Shown: positions 1 to 12,797 of the stretch, piece after piece
How positions within the stretch are numbered: the first letter of the stretch is position 1
How the letters are laid out: every line of letters begins with the position of its first letter
NCBI GenBank assembly: GCA_030770535.1
Contig: JASVEC010000002.1
Coordinates: 558,001 to 622,000 of the forward strand
Reading direction: 5' to 3'
From: Batkoa obscura
Taxonomy: Eukaryota > Entomophthoromycota > Entomophthoromycetes > Entomophthorales > Batkoaceae
DNA: 64,000 bases
Notes under the pieces: generated by a model
The model's input: only the letters and a program-made list of their open reading frames with translations
Told to the model about the DNA's origin: nothing
Database searches by the model: none
Made by a program: the position numbers and the translations under genes

Positions 1-420
1 TACTTCACTTAAGAAATTATTCAAATAAATTTCAAGATTTTTTTATTAATGTTCCACTTATTTTTTTATTTAATTTAGAGTTTATTTTATAATGATATTA
101 CTAATTTATACTGTTTATTATATTTAATGTGCCTATAACAAAATTTCGTTTTTGTATATTTTATATGCGCCTTTATTTTTGATATTTGTTTTAAATACAA
201 TAATTTAAAACAAGATACTATTCTTAACTGAAACTTCTCAAAGTAAATAAACTTTTATAACATTAAAATTGAAACTTCACTTTAATTTTAAATATTATTT
301 AAAATTTTGTTTTTTATGTTTCTAAAAATGTTATAAAAGTAAATTTTTGTTTGATAAGAACATCATAACTTGAAAGAATAAAATTATTTCTAATTTCAAT
401 TTTTTTTATCAGATTCAATA

Positions 421-525
421 TATGGGGATGTATTTTTGTGTTTAAGAGCTTTACTAATAATTTTTCCACTCGAATAGCACTTAAAGGATGGAAAAAGTAA
501 TGAAATTAGAAAAAACATCCCTATA
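421..525 (+). mobile_element. MITE, TATGGGGATG family
   Basis: About 105 bp bounded by inverted ends TATGGGGATG and CATCCCTATA. The interior is the family core, including TTTTTCCACT and a gcacttaaa remnant of the usual AGCGCT palindrome. It is non-coding. Plus orientation means the TTTAAG-side end is on the left. Confidence 0.85.
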
Positions 526-1344
526 TGGAGTATGTTTTTTAGTATTTGATCAACAAAAAAGTTTTAATTTTACAGTGAACGCAAAATGAGTAAAAAAACA
601 AAATAAGAGTGTTTCCAAATGGTTTTTTTTGATAGTTTGTGTTATATTCAGAATTTTAAAGTTTATTTAATTTTGTAATAGAAACATCATTATAAAAAAA
701 ACTCAATCTAATAAATGAAATGCCTGTATATTGAGTAGCATTCATTTCTATTTAGTTTAATTTAGTATATTAATTTTAACTTTTAATAGCTAAATTTTAA
801 GGTTATTAATTAAAATTTAGCTGTGTGTAAGTCAACATTGAAGATTAAAAATATATTTACTTTATTTTGATCATTATTTGATTTTTATTGAACCATTTTA
901 ATATCTCTTTTACCGTCATTTCCTATTACATATATTATTTACTGTCAAACACATGTTTAAAAACTTCTATACTGATCCTTTTGAAATCCTTCTAATAAAA
1001 TCGATAATTTATTACAAACCTACTATTCAACACATTAAAATTATTATTTACAATCAATAATAAATAAAACCCAAGTATTAATATAATAATCTCATTAGTT
1101 TTGATAGACGTTATTTACTAAGTAAATTAATATAAAAACATCAAAATGTTTGTTTTCTTTATAAACTATTAAGTAATATTAAATGAAATTAAAAAACACT
1201 TAGTATTGACATTAATAAATATTATTATTCTTTTGGTTTTGTATTAATAAAATCAATACACCCTCACTATTTTACTTTTAAGATCTTTGAAATGAATAGC
1301 TATTGAGTCTATTTATTTGAAAATTATTAAGAATCTAAATAAAA

Positions 1345-1446
1345 TATGGAAATGTATTTTTGTGTTTAAGAACTTTACTAATAAATTTTCCAGTCATATA
1401 GTGATTAAAGATGGAAAAAGTAATGAAACCAAAAAACATCCCCATA
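1345..1446 (+). mobile_element. MITE, TATGGGGATG family, diverged
   Basis: A diverged copy. The left end reads TATGGAAATG and the right end is a perfect CATCCCCATA. The core (tttaagaactttactaat, then gatggaaaaagtaatgaaac) matches the family. Confidence 0.75.
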
Positions 1447-1588
1447 TAGGGAAATATAAGAAAAAAACAACCAAAATTTTATTATTTGATAAATAATTTA
1501 TAATAGAAGATAGTGAGAAAAAGAGTGAGTTCCGCTCCTAATTCGCTAATATGTAGTGTAATCTTGTCATCAAAGTGTAACACTGTTT

Positions 1589-2734
1589 TTAAATTGTCAA
1601 AAAATGAGTATATTTCCTTGAATCTGGATGCACACTCATCTCCTTTGATTTAAAATCATTCAACTCCATTTTAATATTCATTGTATTTGCTAGATTTTGT
1701 TCCAAATAATTGACCATTCTACGGTCATATTCTTCCATTGAATAAGTTTCAAAGATAACTACAAATTCATTAAACCGAAATTCTTTCGCACATTTGCTTT
1801 TACCAAGTAAGTTTTTACAATGAGTAGAGATAGTGGAGAGCGGAGTACCATTAGATTTAGTATGCTTTTTAAATTTAAGTTCTTTTTTATCATTATTCAC
1901 TTTTAAACAACCTTTGATATTTTGTTTATCTACTTGAACTGGTACAATTTTCCCATTTTCATTTACAATATAACGATTACCCCCTTTATCTGTAGTTTCA
2001 GATTTTGGTTTTTTTTGATTTTTTAAACTTCCCCCATTCGATTTACCTATACTTTTATTAAATTTATTAGCTTCATTTCTCACATTTACAGAATGAGTTG
2101 ATATATCTGAAACATCTGAAAGATCTAAACTATGTTCTGGTGAAGAGGGTGGAGAATTCAAATTATATCCACCTTTATCATTATTCAATATTGGTTTACT
2201 CCTTCTTAAACTTGGTTTATTATCATTAGTATCAACTACTCTTAATGAACTGTTACTAGTTTGTTCTCTTAATACTTGCTCAACTACTTCTTTAGGTATC
2301 TTGACACTTTCTTTACCATTAGATTTAATACCACCAGATGATTTCACTTCAAAAGTACCCATGGATGGAGACTCTTCGCTTAATATACTGTTGTTATCCT
2401 GTTTACCCGATTTGGGTTCTTTAACTAAACTCTTTAAAAATTTCACTGCTTTACTAAAGGAACCACGACGAAAAGATTCAAATACTGTAGTTGCTTCTTT
2501 AGAATCTAATATACTTATATCATTTGTATCTACAGATGTTAAGTTTGTATCCATTGAGTTATATTTGGCTTCTAGTTCTTGATTGTAAGTAGTTTGTTTT
2601 TCAGATGCCTCAAAGATAGGTGTTATCCATGAAAAGCGTCTTCTTCGAGATTCTAAGTTTTTTGATGAACATGGACCGGTGGTCGTGTACATCTCTCCAA
2701 AACTCTCTCCTCTGGTATCCAGTACTAGAGTCAT
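1589..2734 (-). CDS. Fungal protein with C-terminal EYDRR...ELN-FK domain
   Basis: Single-exon protein of 381 residues whose function is not recognised with certainty. Most of it is low-complexity, rich in Ser, Asn and Lys and presumably disordered. The last 65 residues look like a folded conserved tail: FETYSMEEYDRR, then MELNDFKSKEM, then VHPDSRKYTHF. From memory, this EYDRR / ELN-FK-EM-VH-S-YTHF pattern closes fungal proteins of the BNI4 type, which scaffold PP1 and chitin synthase at the neck or bud site; that link is recalled, not verified. An Arg-rich RRRRFSW segment near residue 31 could be a phosphatase-docking or phosphorylation site (inference). The start is the first ATG of a long open frame, and no introns are needed. 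Confidence 0.7.
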   Translation of the reverse strand: MTLVLDTRGESFGEMYTTTGPCSSKNLESRRRRFSWITPIFEASEKQTTYNQELEAKYNSMDTNLTSVDTNDISILDSKEATTVFESFRRGSFSKAVKFLKSLVKEPKSGKQDNNSILSEESPSMGTFEVKSSGGIKSNGKESVKIPKEVVEQVLREQTSNSSLRVVDTNDNKPSLRRSKPILNNDKGGYNLNSPPSSPEHSLDLSDVSDISTHSVNVRNEANKFNKSIGKSNGGSLKNQKKPKSETTDKGGNRYIVNENGKIVPVQVDKQNIKGCLKVNNDKKELKFKKHTKSNGTPLSTISTHCKNLLGKSKCAKEFRFNEFVVIFETYSMEEYDRRMVNYLEQNLANTMNIKMELNDFKSKEMSVHPDSRKYTHFLTI

Positions 2735-4799
2735 TGTTATATATTATCACTACTTAGGTTGGTAAATAAATAAAGCTACTATATCTATTGTTTTGTTCAC
2801 TGTACCTCTATAATAAGAGTTTATTATAAGAGATAATAAATTAATATTAAATTAAAAGAGAGAAAGAAAGAATTCAATTAAAATTTTAAAGTATTAAAAA
2901 TAAAAGAATTAGAAAGAATGTAAAAATGAAGTATTTATTATAAATAATAATTTATTATTAGAATAATTAATTTTTAATAAACATTTTTAGCTTCAAGATG
3001 AGTTTTATGTAGGGTGGATATCCTTAGTTTAATAAAAAATTAGTTAAAGTTAAGCCTTGATATCAATTTTGACTTCTTTTAGTAAAACCTTTGGCTTTTA
3101 GTTAGTTTGAAACCTTATTTTTAGACGCTTTTTTAACTAACTTACTTTGAAAGCAATAAATTAGTTTTTTAAGTCAAACTCACAGAGGTTTTTATTCTTC
3201 AAATTCAACTATTTAGGCTTAATCAATAATTTTTTCTTTTTTAGTTAAATAATAATAATCTAATATAATAATTTTTTTAATCATTTATTAGATCATTTTA
3301 TTTTAAATTTTATAAATAATAATAATGAAAAAATGAAAAAAAAAACAATAGTTTATATATTTGAACTTATTTACTAGCTCAAGCTAAACGTTGTTTGATT
3401 TTAAAGTTTAAGCATCTTACAATGTTTATTCTTATAAGAAATTTCAAACTAAAACTATGATAAACCTTTTTTATAAATCATTCAAATCAAGTACCCGCTA
3501 TTTTTTTAAAATTATCTAAAAATGAGAGCAATTATTTTTGTAATTATATTAAAATTATCTAATAGTGGCTAAACTCTAGTTTTTTACTTTTTGTAGATCT
3601 TTAGTATGAAGTTAATGTCAAAAAAAATCATTTTAAACTAAGATCTGTGATTTTTTCTGTTTTACCTCATAATCGTATTTTATTTATTTATTGGTAGGTT
3701 AACTTTACGCCTACATTCATATTCGATTTAACTTGAAATCTGTTAGCTCAAACTTAGAGCTCTCATTTTGTTTTTTTGCTGAATAGAATTAAGAATTAGA
3801 TTCGAGTTGTTGATATTAATGATTACTATGAAGACTTTTTAATTGCATAAATTTATCAACAACTTCAGTAATAATAACATTATAAGGATGCTGTAATTTT
3901 TTTTAAAATTGATAAGTATATGACTACAGTAATAAAAATTTTACTGTAAATAAATTGATCTTTTTACATAAAACAAAGTGCTAATGAATAAAGTTTCAAT
4001 ATTAAATATCTAAAAAATAGAAACTAATGTTATAGTTAATAAAGTACTTTTTTAATAGAATTTTAGTCATTAATATATTTACTAACTTAATAAGTCTCAT
4101 TTGAATTCGATTTATTTTGACTATTATAATTATTTAAAAAAAGCTCAGTTGAAGAAACAAATCAAATTGAGTATCTCCCTACTGATCGTTTGATTAATTT
4201 AATCTCTCTCTTACATCTCGTCTGTATCGTCGCACAATTGACTCTAACTCTTTTAACTTTTGCTTAATTCCTTCTTACTTTTAATGACAAAACACTTGGG
4301 ATTTCTATCCTTTCAAGATTTAAAAAAAAAAGGAAAATAAATACAATATTTTTAACAATAAATAAATCAAATAAACAAAGTATTATTGCAATGAAGATTA
4401 AAAACTACTATGGCTAAGACTATAATGATATCTCTTATAAATTTCATATTGTTTGTTTTTGATTTATTAATTGTTAAAGATATCTTATTTCAGTTTATTC
4501 AGCTTTTTTTCTTACTATAGCCATGATAAGTTGAAAACAAGATGTCTAACACAGATAAGGTATGAATTTTATACTTTAATAGCTATTAGAAAAAACTATT
4601 GATATACGAATTTCCGATTACTATAAAAAGTAACAAATAGGATGTTTTTTTTATTTCACTTTTTCTGTTTTTCTGAGCACTATTTAAGTGGAAAATTTAT
4701 TAATAAAATTCAAACAAAAAAATACATTCCTAAATAATAATAAATAGTAAATAAAAACTAGAATAAAATATATTTTCAAATGAACTTTTTATCAAACTT
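2735..4799. other. Intergenic, AT-rich
   Basis: About 2 kb between two minus-strand genes. It holds one reverse-oriented diverged MITE (4638-4733). I see no coding signal. Confidence 0.55.
4638..4733 (-). mobile_element. MITE, TATGGGGATG family, diverged
   Basis: Reverse-oriented copy starting TAGGATGTTTT and ending ATACATTCCTAAATA. The core reads gagcactatttaagtgg, equivalent to the family's AGCGCTATTTGAGTGG. Confidence 0.7.
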
Positions 4800-6890
4800 T
4801 TACTTCAATCTTTTACAAGGCTTTACTACAAATCTTTCATTAATTTCCCATCGTTGACTGTCTTTCAATACCTCCATACTTTCATCTAATATTTCATCTT
4901 CCTCTTCTTCCACCAACGTCATATCTGAATTGAAAGTATCCTTTCTTCCTGGAACTACAAACTCTTCTTCTCCTTCTTCTTCCATCATTGGTGGTGGAGG
5001 TACAATCATATTATCAATAAATTGATTTAATAATAATTTAGGATGAGAATCAATACTTAAAGATTTATTATGTTGCTGATAGTTGTTATTTATCTTAGGC
5101 AATTTCCCATAATCATTATTAAAGTAATAATCATTTTCAAATGCATCTAAAGTAATATCTCGTCTCTTTTTATCATTAGATTCATAGATATCATAAGATT
5201 GACTGCGGAGATGACAGGAAGATTTAGAATGTATAGTAGGAAGAGTAGGAAGATTAGTTGATATTAGATCAGATTTCATATCTTCAATTGAAATTGTAGC
5301 CAATTTTTGTTGAATTAGTTGATATTTTGGTCTTATTGGTGGTGATGGTAGTTCATTAAGTAATTTATCACAATCTATAACATAATTATCTAAACTTTTT
5401 GTTTTACGATGATTTGATTTTATTGTACAATTAGAGGAATTGTTACGCCATGGCAAATGATTTATACTCTTTGTTTGTATGTGTTTTGAAGTAGAGGGAT
5501 TAGGTGATGGATAAGTATTAAATCGTAACTTTTGATCTTTTATTTCAATTGATTTTGATTTGCGTAATATTTGTGATATTGGTAGTTCCTCAGATGGCAT
5601 AATATTGATAACTGTTATAGAATCATCTTCTAATTGTTTATTTAAATTAATATCACTATTATTATTTTGACTATTATTATTATTTTGACTATTATTATTA
5701 TTATTATTATTAAATTGATTTAATAAAAAATGATAAGATTGATAATAATAGTTAATAAATTCTAAATTAGTAGTCGGAGTATCAATATCTCTTTCGTAAA
5801 TTGAATAACAATTATTATTATTTAATAAAGAATCTAATAATACTTTTTCTTGTTTTAATTGATCTTGAGTTATATTATTTAATAAATTATTATAATGTAA
5901 TAAATCAATTGTTAATTGTTGTTTTAACTTAATATTATTTTTTAATTTAATTAAAATATTTATTTTATATTCTATTTTATATCGATCAGTTAAAACACTA
6001 CTTTCATTACTAGGTAAATTAAACAATAATATATAATAACTAATATCTTGTTGATTATTTTTGTTAATAACTCTTATATTTTTGTATGTTTTTTCCGATA
6101 TTATGGATTGATGTATTAATTTATTTTGTATACTTAATTGTTTAATTAATAGAATGTCGATACTATTTATATTTTGATTTCTTAAATTTCTTAATTCAAA
6201 ATTAATAGTCATCATTTGTCCACTTAAATAATTAGTTTGTAGTTTAGTTGTTAAGTATATAACATTCTTATTCTTTTGATTATTGTCAAATGTGGTATAA
6301 TGTTCTTTAATTGTTGATAATATATTTGATTTCATATAAATAATAATTGGTAATTGACATTTAAATTTCATTAATTTATTATTATATTTGACTTCTAATT
6401 TACTATAATAAAGTATGTTAGTTTAAATAATAATAATATAATGTAATATTATTGCTTACCATTTTAAATAATAGTTAATTTTTAAATACTTATCAAAATT
6501 CAAATCATTAAATGAAGGTATTAAATTCTTAGATAAAAAAAAATTAAAATTTAGTTTGTATTTTTCGATTTTGCCAATATAATCGCCATCTTCATCGATT
6601 GTTAATAATTCATTAAATTCTTCAAATAAATCTAAATTGTTTTTAATTATTACTTTTCTCTTATTCAATCCTTTAGTTTCTACACAATAGAATAGAATAA
6701 TATTAGTATGAATATTCAATAATATAGTATTAATTATTAATTTACCTTCATAGCCAACAAATTGAATTTTTAAATCAATTAATTTCCAATCATTATTTAA
6801 TGAATTTAATATTAATTGGCCATTAATATGCTGTAATTGACAATAACTTTCTTCTTTTAAAAATATACTTGGTATTATGGATAATTTCAT
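4800..6890 (-). CDS. Arrestin-like protein
   Basis: Two exons (6890-6460 and 6402-4800) joined over a 57-nt GT...AG intron give 677 residues. Residues about 1-165 resemble an arrestin N-domain: a QFVGYEGK-like strand, LIPSFNDLNFDKYLKINYYL, and KLEVKYNNKL across the splice. Residues about 195-330 resemble an arrestin C-domain (NYLSGQMMTINFELRN). The rest is a low-complexity tail with poly-Asn (NNNNNNSQNNNNSQ, coded by an ATT/AAT-type triplet run), Ser/Pro-rich segments and acidic stretches. Fungal alpha-arrestins are adaptors for endocytosis and receptor or transporter down-regulation. The tail shows no clear PPxY motif, so recruitment of a Rsp5-type ligase is not evident. The assignment rests on motif recognition, with no search run. 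Confidence 0.72.
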
Positions 6891-7313
6891 TGAATATCGT
6901 ATATAAACCTAAACTGTTACTATTGCTACTATTTAGTTGAAGTATAAGAATGAAATGAAAATGAAGAGAATGATAATGATATTGGTAGCAAAATATCGAT
7001 GAAAAAGAATGAAAAAATATATATGCAAATGTGAAAATGAATCTTGTTTTTAAAATTAAAAATTATAAATGACAGATAGTTATATTGTTTTTATATATTT
7101 TAAATTTTTCTATTGAATTTTTAATCTATTTGAGTTAAAATTGCTTGAATTTTTATATTAACCAAATTTAGCTAATTTATTAGAAAAATTTCATAATTTC
7201 ACTATTTTCTATAAATAAAATTTATAATAATTACAATATTATATCACTACTAATTGATACTTAATTCAAAAATAAAGAACAAGAACCGAGTGTAAGTGTA
7301 ACTCAAATACTAT
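6891..7313. other. Intergenic
   Basis: The upstream region of the arrestin-like gene running to tRNA-His. No other feature was recognised. Confidence 0.5.
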
Positions 7314-7383
7314 GTCATTGGGGGGAATCGAACCCCCGCTATCGCGGCCACAACGCGGTGTACTACCACTATACTACAATGAC
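7314..7383 (-). tRNA. tRNA-His (GTG)
   Basis: On the minus strand the acceptor halves GTCATTG / CAATGAC pair fully. The D arm is AGTGGTA-type, the anticodon loop is TTGTGGC (anticodon GTG), and the T arm is GGGGG-TTCGATT-CCCCC. The anticodon stem has one apparent C-A mismatch at its outer pair. There is no intron. Confidence 0.93.
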
Positions 7384-7523
7384 TTTAACTTTAATTATAT
7401 CATTCCATTCTAAAAAATATATATATTGTCAACCTTTCAATATTATAATATAAAATAAGAAATAAGAAATAAAAAATGCTTACGTTACATTGAGATTGTT
7501 TTGCTTTTATCTTATTCTTTAAA

Positions 7524-8552
7524 ATGATATCTTCAATTGAATTAGCAACTAACTATGTTTGGAAAAGATATTTAAAATTTAAGAGTAAAGTAAGTGGCTT
7601 TTGTATTATATTGTCGATTTTTATTGAATTCGTAACAGAATGCCTGCAAACTACCAATGTTAATAGGCATCTCCGGTTTACAAGGTTCAGGTAAATTGAA
7701 AACAAACTTCAGCTTCTATTCAATTTAATAATATTTTATTTTAATTTATTAAATACTTAATACATAGGTAAATCCACCATCACAAAAAACCTATACACCT
7801 GTTTAACTGCATCTCCCTATAATCTCAAAACCGCTATTTTATCCTTAGATGATTTCTATCTCACGTATAACGATCAACTTCAATTATCAAAATCCCTTCC
7901 CATATCTAAATTGTTTGAATTTAGAGGTAATCCAGGCACTCATGATTTAGATCTATTATATGATACACTAGAAAAGTTATCAATGAAAGAAGAGAACACA
8001 GTAAAAGTACCTTTGTATAATAAATATTTGCATCAAGGCAAAGGGGATCGAGTAGCAAAAGAAGAGTGGATGGAATTTAAAACACCGGTGGATTTAATAT
8101 TAATTGAAGGGTGGATGTTAGGGTTTAAGGGGAGGGAAGTAGAGGAAGTTGAAAATATAATAAAAAATCAAAAAGGAGATGAAGTGTTATTAAATCAATT
8201 AAAAACAGGATATAACTCAGCTGAATATCGAAAGTATCAATTAGAAGAATTAATTCAATTAAATACTAATTTAAATGGATATCAAAAACTATTTCATCAA
8301 ATAGATGATTTTATTGTATTAAAAGGAAAAAAATTAGAATTTGTTTTTGATTGGAGAGAACAACAGGAGAGAAACGGAGAGAAAAAGAAAGAGGATGGCT
8401 TAAATAAGGACCAAGTTAGGCAATTTGTACAGAGATTTCTACCAGCATACGAATTATATTTAAATGACTTTTATGATAAAGTTAAACCCGCATTAGTGCT
8501 GGAATTGGATGAGAATAGGAATGTAAGTTTGAATGAAGAAAGGGAGGAGTAA
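7524..8552 (+). CDS. Glycerate kinase-like P-loop kinase (Tda10 type)
   Basis: Three exons (7524-7589, 7639-7690, 7768-8552) give 300 residues. The second intron splits the P-loop codon of GISGLQGSGKST. Downstream motifs are SLDDFYLTYNDQ, RGNPGTHDLDLL, VPLYNKYLHQGKGDR, LILIEGWMLGFK-type Walker B, and a C-terminal VRQFVQRFLPAYELY. This order is that of the Tda10 / plant D-glycerate 3-kinase family (yeast Tda10 is about 290 residues), so the likely reaction is ATP-dependent phosphorylation of D-glycerate, although the yeast substrate is not firmly established. The start chosen is the ATG at 7524, which gives an in-frame first exon; a later start in exon 1 is not available. Confidence 0.85.
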
Positions 8553-9453
8553 TTTATGAATGAAATAAGTTATTAAATATTAAAAAAAGGTTCTTAATTA
8601 TTACGGTTTGTTATTGTTTTTAATACTTTTTAATGGAGTTTAGTTGTACTTGATTATTTTATAGATTGAAAATTAGCTTTATAGGTTAAAAAGGTGGCTT
8701 TTAGATAAGATAAATAAAATTAATATCAATAAGTAGTCCTTGTTGTTGAACTGTTTGCTATTCAATTGATAGTGGCTATTTTACAAACAAAGATTGTATT
8801 TTGTTAGACTCTTAATAAATTAATGGAATAAAAAATAGTATGATACTTGTAAAGTACCATTAAAAATCGATCCATACTATTAATTTGGTAGTTATGTTAT
8901 TGTATGAGACTTAATTTAATTGATAAAAACAATTTGTAATAATTAAATAGATTGTTTGTGTTATTATGTTAATCTATTTGTATTATTAAAAAGGTAGTAT
9001 CGTAAACATATCCTCATAATTTAATTTTTTTATATCAAATCAAGTGTGTCCAAAAGTTAATAACATTCAAAGGATTAAAATACGATGATGGTCAGGTCAA
9101 GGATGTTAATAAAAGCCTCAATTGAAAAAATAAGCAACAAGTTTAGATAGTTTGGAAAACTAGTTTAAATTCAAACATAAAGGGGATAATGATTAGTTGA
9201 ATTATTATGTAACATTTGAAAATAGACTAAATTTGACTTTATGGCTTATAAATAGGTATAGCAGACAAATTTTATTAAACTTTTTAATAAAAAACTGAAA
9301 TATTTATAGTCATATTGTTACATTTAAAGTTGGTCCATGAGTTTTTTTTGCTGATAATGATAATAGTGCCTCTAGTGATATATAACAAAACAATAAATAT
9401 ACTTAAACAAATACTATTTAATTAAAGAAATTAAATAACAAACTTTTTAATAA
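8553..9453. other. Intergenic
   Basis: AT-rich DNA with nothing recognised. Confidence 0.5.
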
Positions 9454-9967
9454 ATGACAAAAGAGGATTTAAATTCTAACAGTAATAATAATGAACTTCA
9501 AGTAATTGCACCAGATGAAATAAAAATGATCAACCTGAATACAAAATCAACCAACTGTTTTAGAAATGGATTCTAATAAAACAAACTCAGGACCTGATAG
9601 TAAACATAATCATTTATATGATATTAATAATACTACTTGTATTTTTTTTTACAATCCCTATACTCTTATTGATAATAATGACTGCTGTACCAATTACTGT
9701 ATTGATGATGGTTGATATAGAAATAGCAGATATAATACTTGAGGGGATCCTTATGAGAATGGTTGTACATGAGGTAACAATAATGGAAGTGATTGTGTCT
9801 GTTTTAGCTCAGATACTTAATTTAATAAATATTATTTACATGAATATAGTGGAAAATTTGCTCTATTCTATGGATACTCTTTGATCCAAGTAAAAAAATG
9901 CTTTTCGTTATATACAATAAAATTAAATAATAATACTTATTTAAGAGAATCAGGAAATAAGGCTTAA
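9454..9967 (+). pseudogene. Decayed gene for a Cys-rich protein
   Basis: From an ATG at 9454 a protein-like, Asn/Asp-rich reading can be followed, with one frame change near 9520. It leads into a Cys-rich segment (9640-9830) showing NNDCCTNYCIDDG, then ENGCT, then GSDCVCFSSDT, and continues open to about 9967. In this frame three TGA codons and one TAA interrupt the Cys-rich part. The Cys spacing and aromatic context suggest a former extracellular or Cys-rich domain, but I do not recognise the family. It could be a pseudogene or partly chance; no splice pattern I found removes the stops. Confidence 0.35.
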
Positions 9968-10581
9968 GAAAATGTTTTCTATTAACTTCATTTCAATTAA
10001 CAAAAATTAACAAGTCTGATATCATTACATTAGGTATAAAATGTCTACATACTTAAAAATTCAATTCAAAACGATTTGAACAAAGTGCGCTAAATACGAG
10101 ATTAACAACGACCTTTTGAATCATTATGTGTGAAAAATAAAAATCAGATTCAATATAACATAAAGTCATTTATATTGACAATAGCTCTAATTTATAAATT
10201 ATTAACTCTTAATCATTAATTGAAATTGGATCAAATAGAAAGAATTTTTTAAATTTTGAACTCCAAAATAGTGTATTTATAAATTAGATCTAAATAGTTA
10301 TTTTTTGCTTTTTAATATTCAAAACTAATTCTATATAAGTGATCAATTCTTGTCAGCTGTATAATCAACCCAAAATCCAACCACCCGTGATACCTTTATA
10401 CAGCACTACTTCAAAACATTTAAGCATTAATTATAAGGTAAAATGATCGAAAGATTAAACCTAGTAAAGTACTTTCTAATTTTTTAATAAAGAAAACTAA
10501 TTTGATATTGAAATTTGGTCTCATATCTTGGTTGTATAATTAACTTGAATTTTGGCTAATTTGAGTAAAATTAAATGTCTA

Positions 10582-10685
10582 AATGGGAGTGTTTTTTTAA
10601 TTTCATTTTTTTTTTCATTTTTTAAGCGCTATTTAAGCGGAAAATTTGTTAGTGAAATTCTTAAACACAAAAATACATCCCCAAA
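10582..10685 (-). mobile_element. MITE, TATGGGGATG family
   Basis: Reverse-oriented copy beginning AATGGGAGTGTTTTTTTAAT and ending ATACATCCCCAAAT. The core palindrome region aagcgctatttaagcgg is intact. Confidence 0.85.
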
Positions 10686-11570
10686 TCCTGGATTAATTAA
10701 ATGAAAGGTTGGAACAAAAATAAAGTTATCAAGCATTCATTATTGTGTAAAATCCCACTAACTAAATGGTTAAAATTTTCTATGATTCGCTATTTGAAAC
10801 TATAACTGTTGCAACTCTTTGGCGACTTTTTTAGTGATAATTTTTATAAGTAAATTATAAATATAGCCAATTTTTTAGAAACTGTTCCTTATTTCTATCT
10901 AAAGTTTAGCATAATTTTTTTCTTAAATCGCCAGTTAATTAGATTATAAAAGAGTTATAATAGCTATAATTTTCGAACCAATAAGAGACTGTTATGCTTG
11001 ATATTTGTACACCTTTTATACCATTTGATTAAAGAATCTATTAGCTGAATTTTATAAAAAGGATAGTCATTTGAGATATTTGCATTTTATTAACATAGCC
11101 TTATCACCATTATACTATTCAAGTGACAAAAAGGTATTTAATCTCCCATCAACGCTATTGAAATCTACAAATAGTTTTAGAACTTTAAACGGGTCTATCA
11201 TTAATAATAGATACAAAACTAGCACTTCATTAATATAATGGTTATAGCTTCAATTACTGTTAGTTAAACTTAATTATTAGGTAATATTGTTCTTGTTTAT
11301 ACAAAGCATTTAAGACTAGATATTAAAATTATATATTAAACTTTTTAAGATAGTACAGTCACTTATAATATATTAACCTTGAAGCTGATGTTTAATAATT
11401 AAATAATTATGATAAAATTGTAGTCAAAATTGATAGCCTCAGTGGTTTTAATTTATAACTAAAAGCTGATTAAAATCAACCTTATTGTCAGTGAGTTATT
11501 TGATATTATATAACTTAGTGAATTATTTTACTGATAATTTTAATAAAATAAAGGCCTTCAATATTTAAAA

Positions 11571-11670
11571 TATGGGGATGTGTTTTATAAGAATTTCAAT
11601 GATGGCTTTTCCACTCAAATATCGCGTAAAAGATGTAAAAAGTGATGAAGCCAAAAAAAACATCCCCATA
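11571..11670 (+). mobile_element. MITE, TATGGGGATG family
   Basis: Perfect inverted ends TATGGGGATG / CATCCCCATA around a slightly diverged core (aatatcgcgtaaaag). Confidence 0.88.
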
Positions 11671-12797
11671 TAATTAAATTTGTTTTAATATAATGATTAT
11701 ATCATTACTATTGTAAACTTACTTTAAAATTTAAGTAGAATATACAGATTGATCACTCTATACAGTGTTATTGATTAGTATACATTAATTGATTTAATAT
11801 GATTCAAAATACATACAAAAAGCATTATTTATGCTAATAGGCACACTATTTTCAACCTAACTTTACTAGTTTTTTAATTTCCCCGAAGATTAGCAAAAAT
11901 AGAGTTTAAACATGTTTAAAGATACTATCACTCACGCTGTCTATACTTACAGCATACATATTGGATTAAGATCTCAGGTATTTCAAACAATACATTGTTG
12001 AGCAAGTGATGGGCTTGATGGGTTCTAAAACATATTTAATGCCTCTAATTAAAGATCAGCTATAAAAAGGTTTTCATGGAATAAATAAAGTATTTCTATT
12101 TAAGAAAGATATTTAGACATGATGAACACCTTAATCTATCTATACTAATTTACCCTTATTATGTTATTTTGAACTGTGATTTTTTTTGATTAGTTTGATT
12201 TTTAAAATTAGCCTTTTAGGTGTCAAATTATTTTAAAAAAAGGGCTGATTAGACTTAAATTTTTTGGCCAATTAAGCCCAAATTACATGAGTACCACCTG
12301 TCCATGATTCTTGAGGGTAAAATATCATTTAACAACATAAATATTAGAAAAACGTATTTTTAGAAAAATTAAACCAAGTTGTTTTAAATTCTAATTTTAG
12401 ATTTATTTTAGCAAGGTTAGGGTTTTAATTTGAAGTTATTTTTATTAAAGCTTATTTTTTAATTTGATATTTATTTTATTACAAGTTAATTTTTTGAAAT
12501 GAATTTTTAATCCTTAAACTAGCATTCAGCTTTATTAATTTTAATATTAAAAATAAAACTGCATTTATCAAAAATCAAAATTATAAATCAACTTGAATTA
12601 CTATAAATTTAAAATATATATCTCATTTAACAAAGTAAAAACCTACATAATCAAAATAACTTGCAAAAATCGTTTTTTATAATACAACTTACAAAGTTTG
12701 ATATTTTAACTTTTGAAACAAAGAATAGCTAAAGGTGTGTATAAAACACATATACATACATAATAAATAAAATAAATAAATCTTGATTTCCAATTCT

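Larger units (their letters stand above)
1..1588. other. Intergenic, AT-rich
   Basis: No credible coding region was seen. The stretch holds two MITE copies (421-525 and 1345-1446), listed separately, and otherwise low-complexity AT-rich DNA. Confidence 0.6.
9968..12797. other. Intergenic with two MITEs
   Basis: A long AT-rich gap holding MITE copies at 10582-10685 and 11571-11670. No further coding or RNA signal was seen. Confidence 0.5.

Noticed and set aside
9640-9830. RIP-type mutation as the source of the TGA codons
   Set aside because: TGG to TGA on this strand does not fit the usual CpA to TpA context on the other strand, so RIP is not supported.
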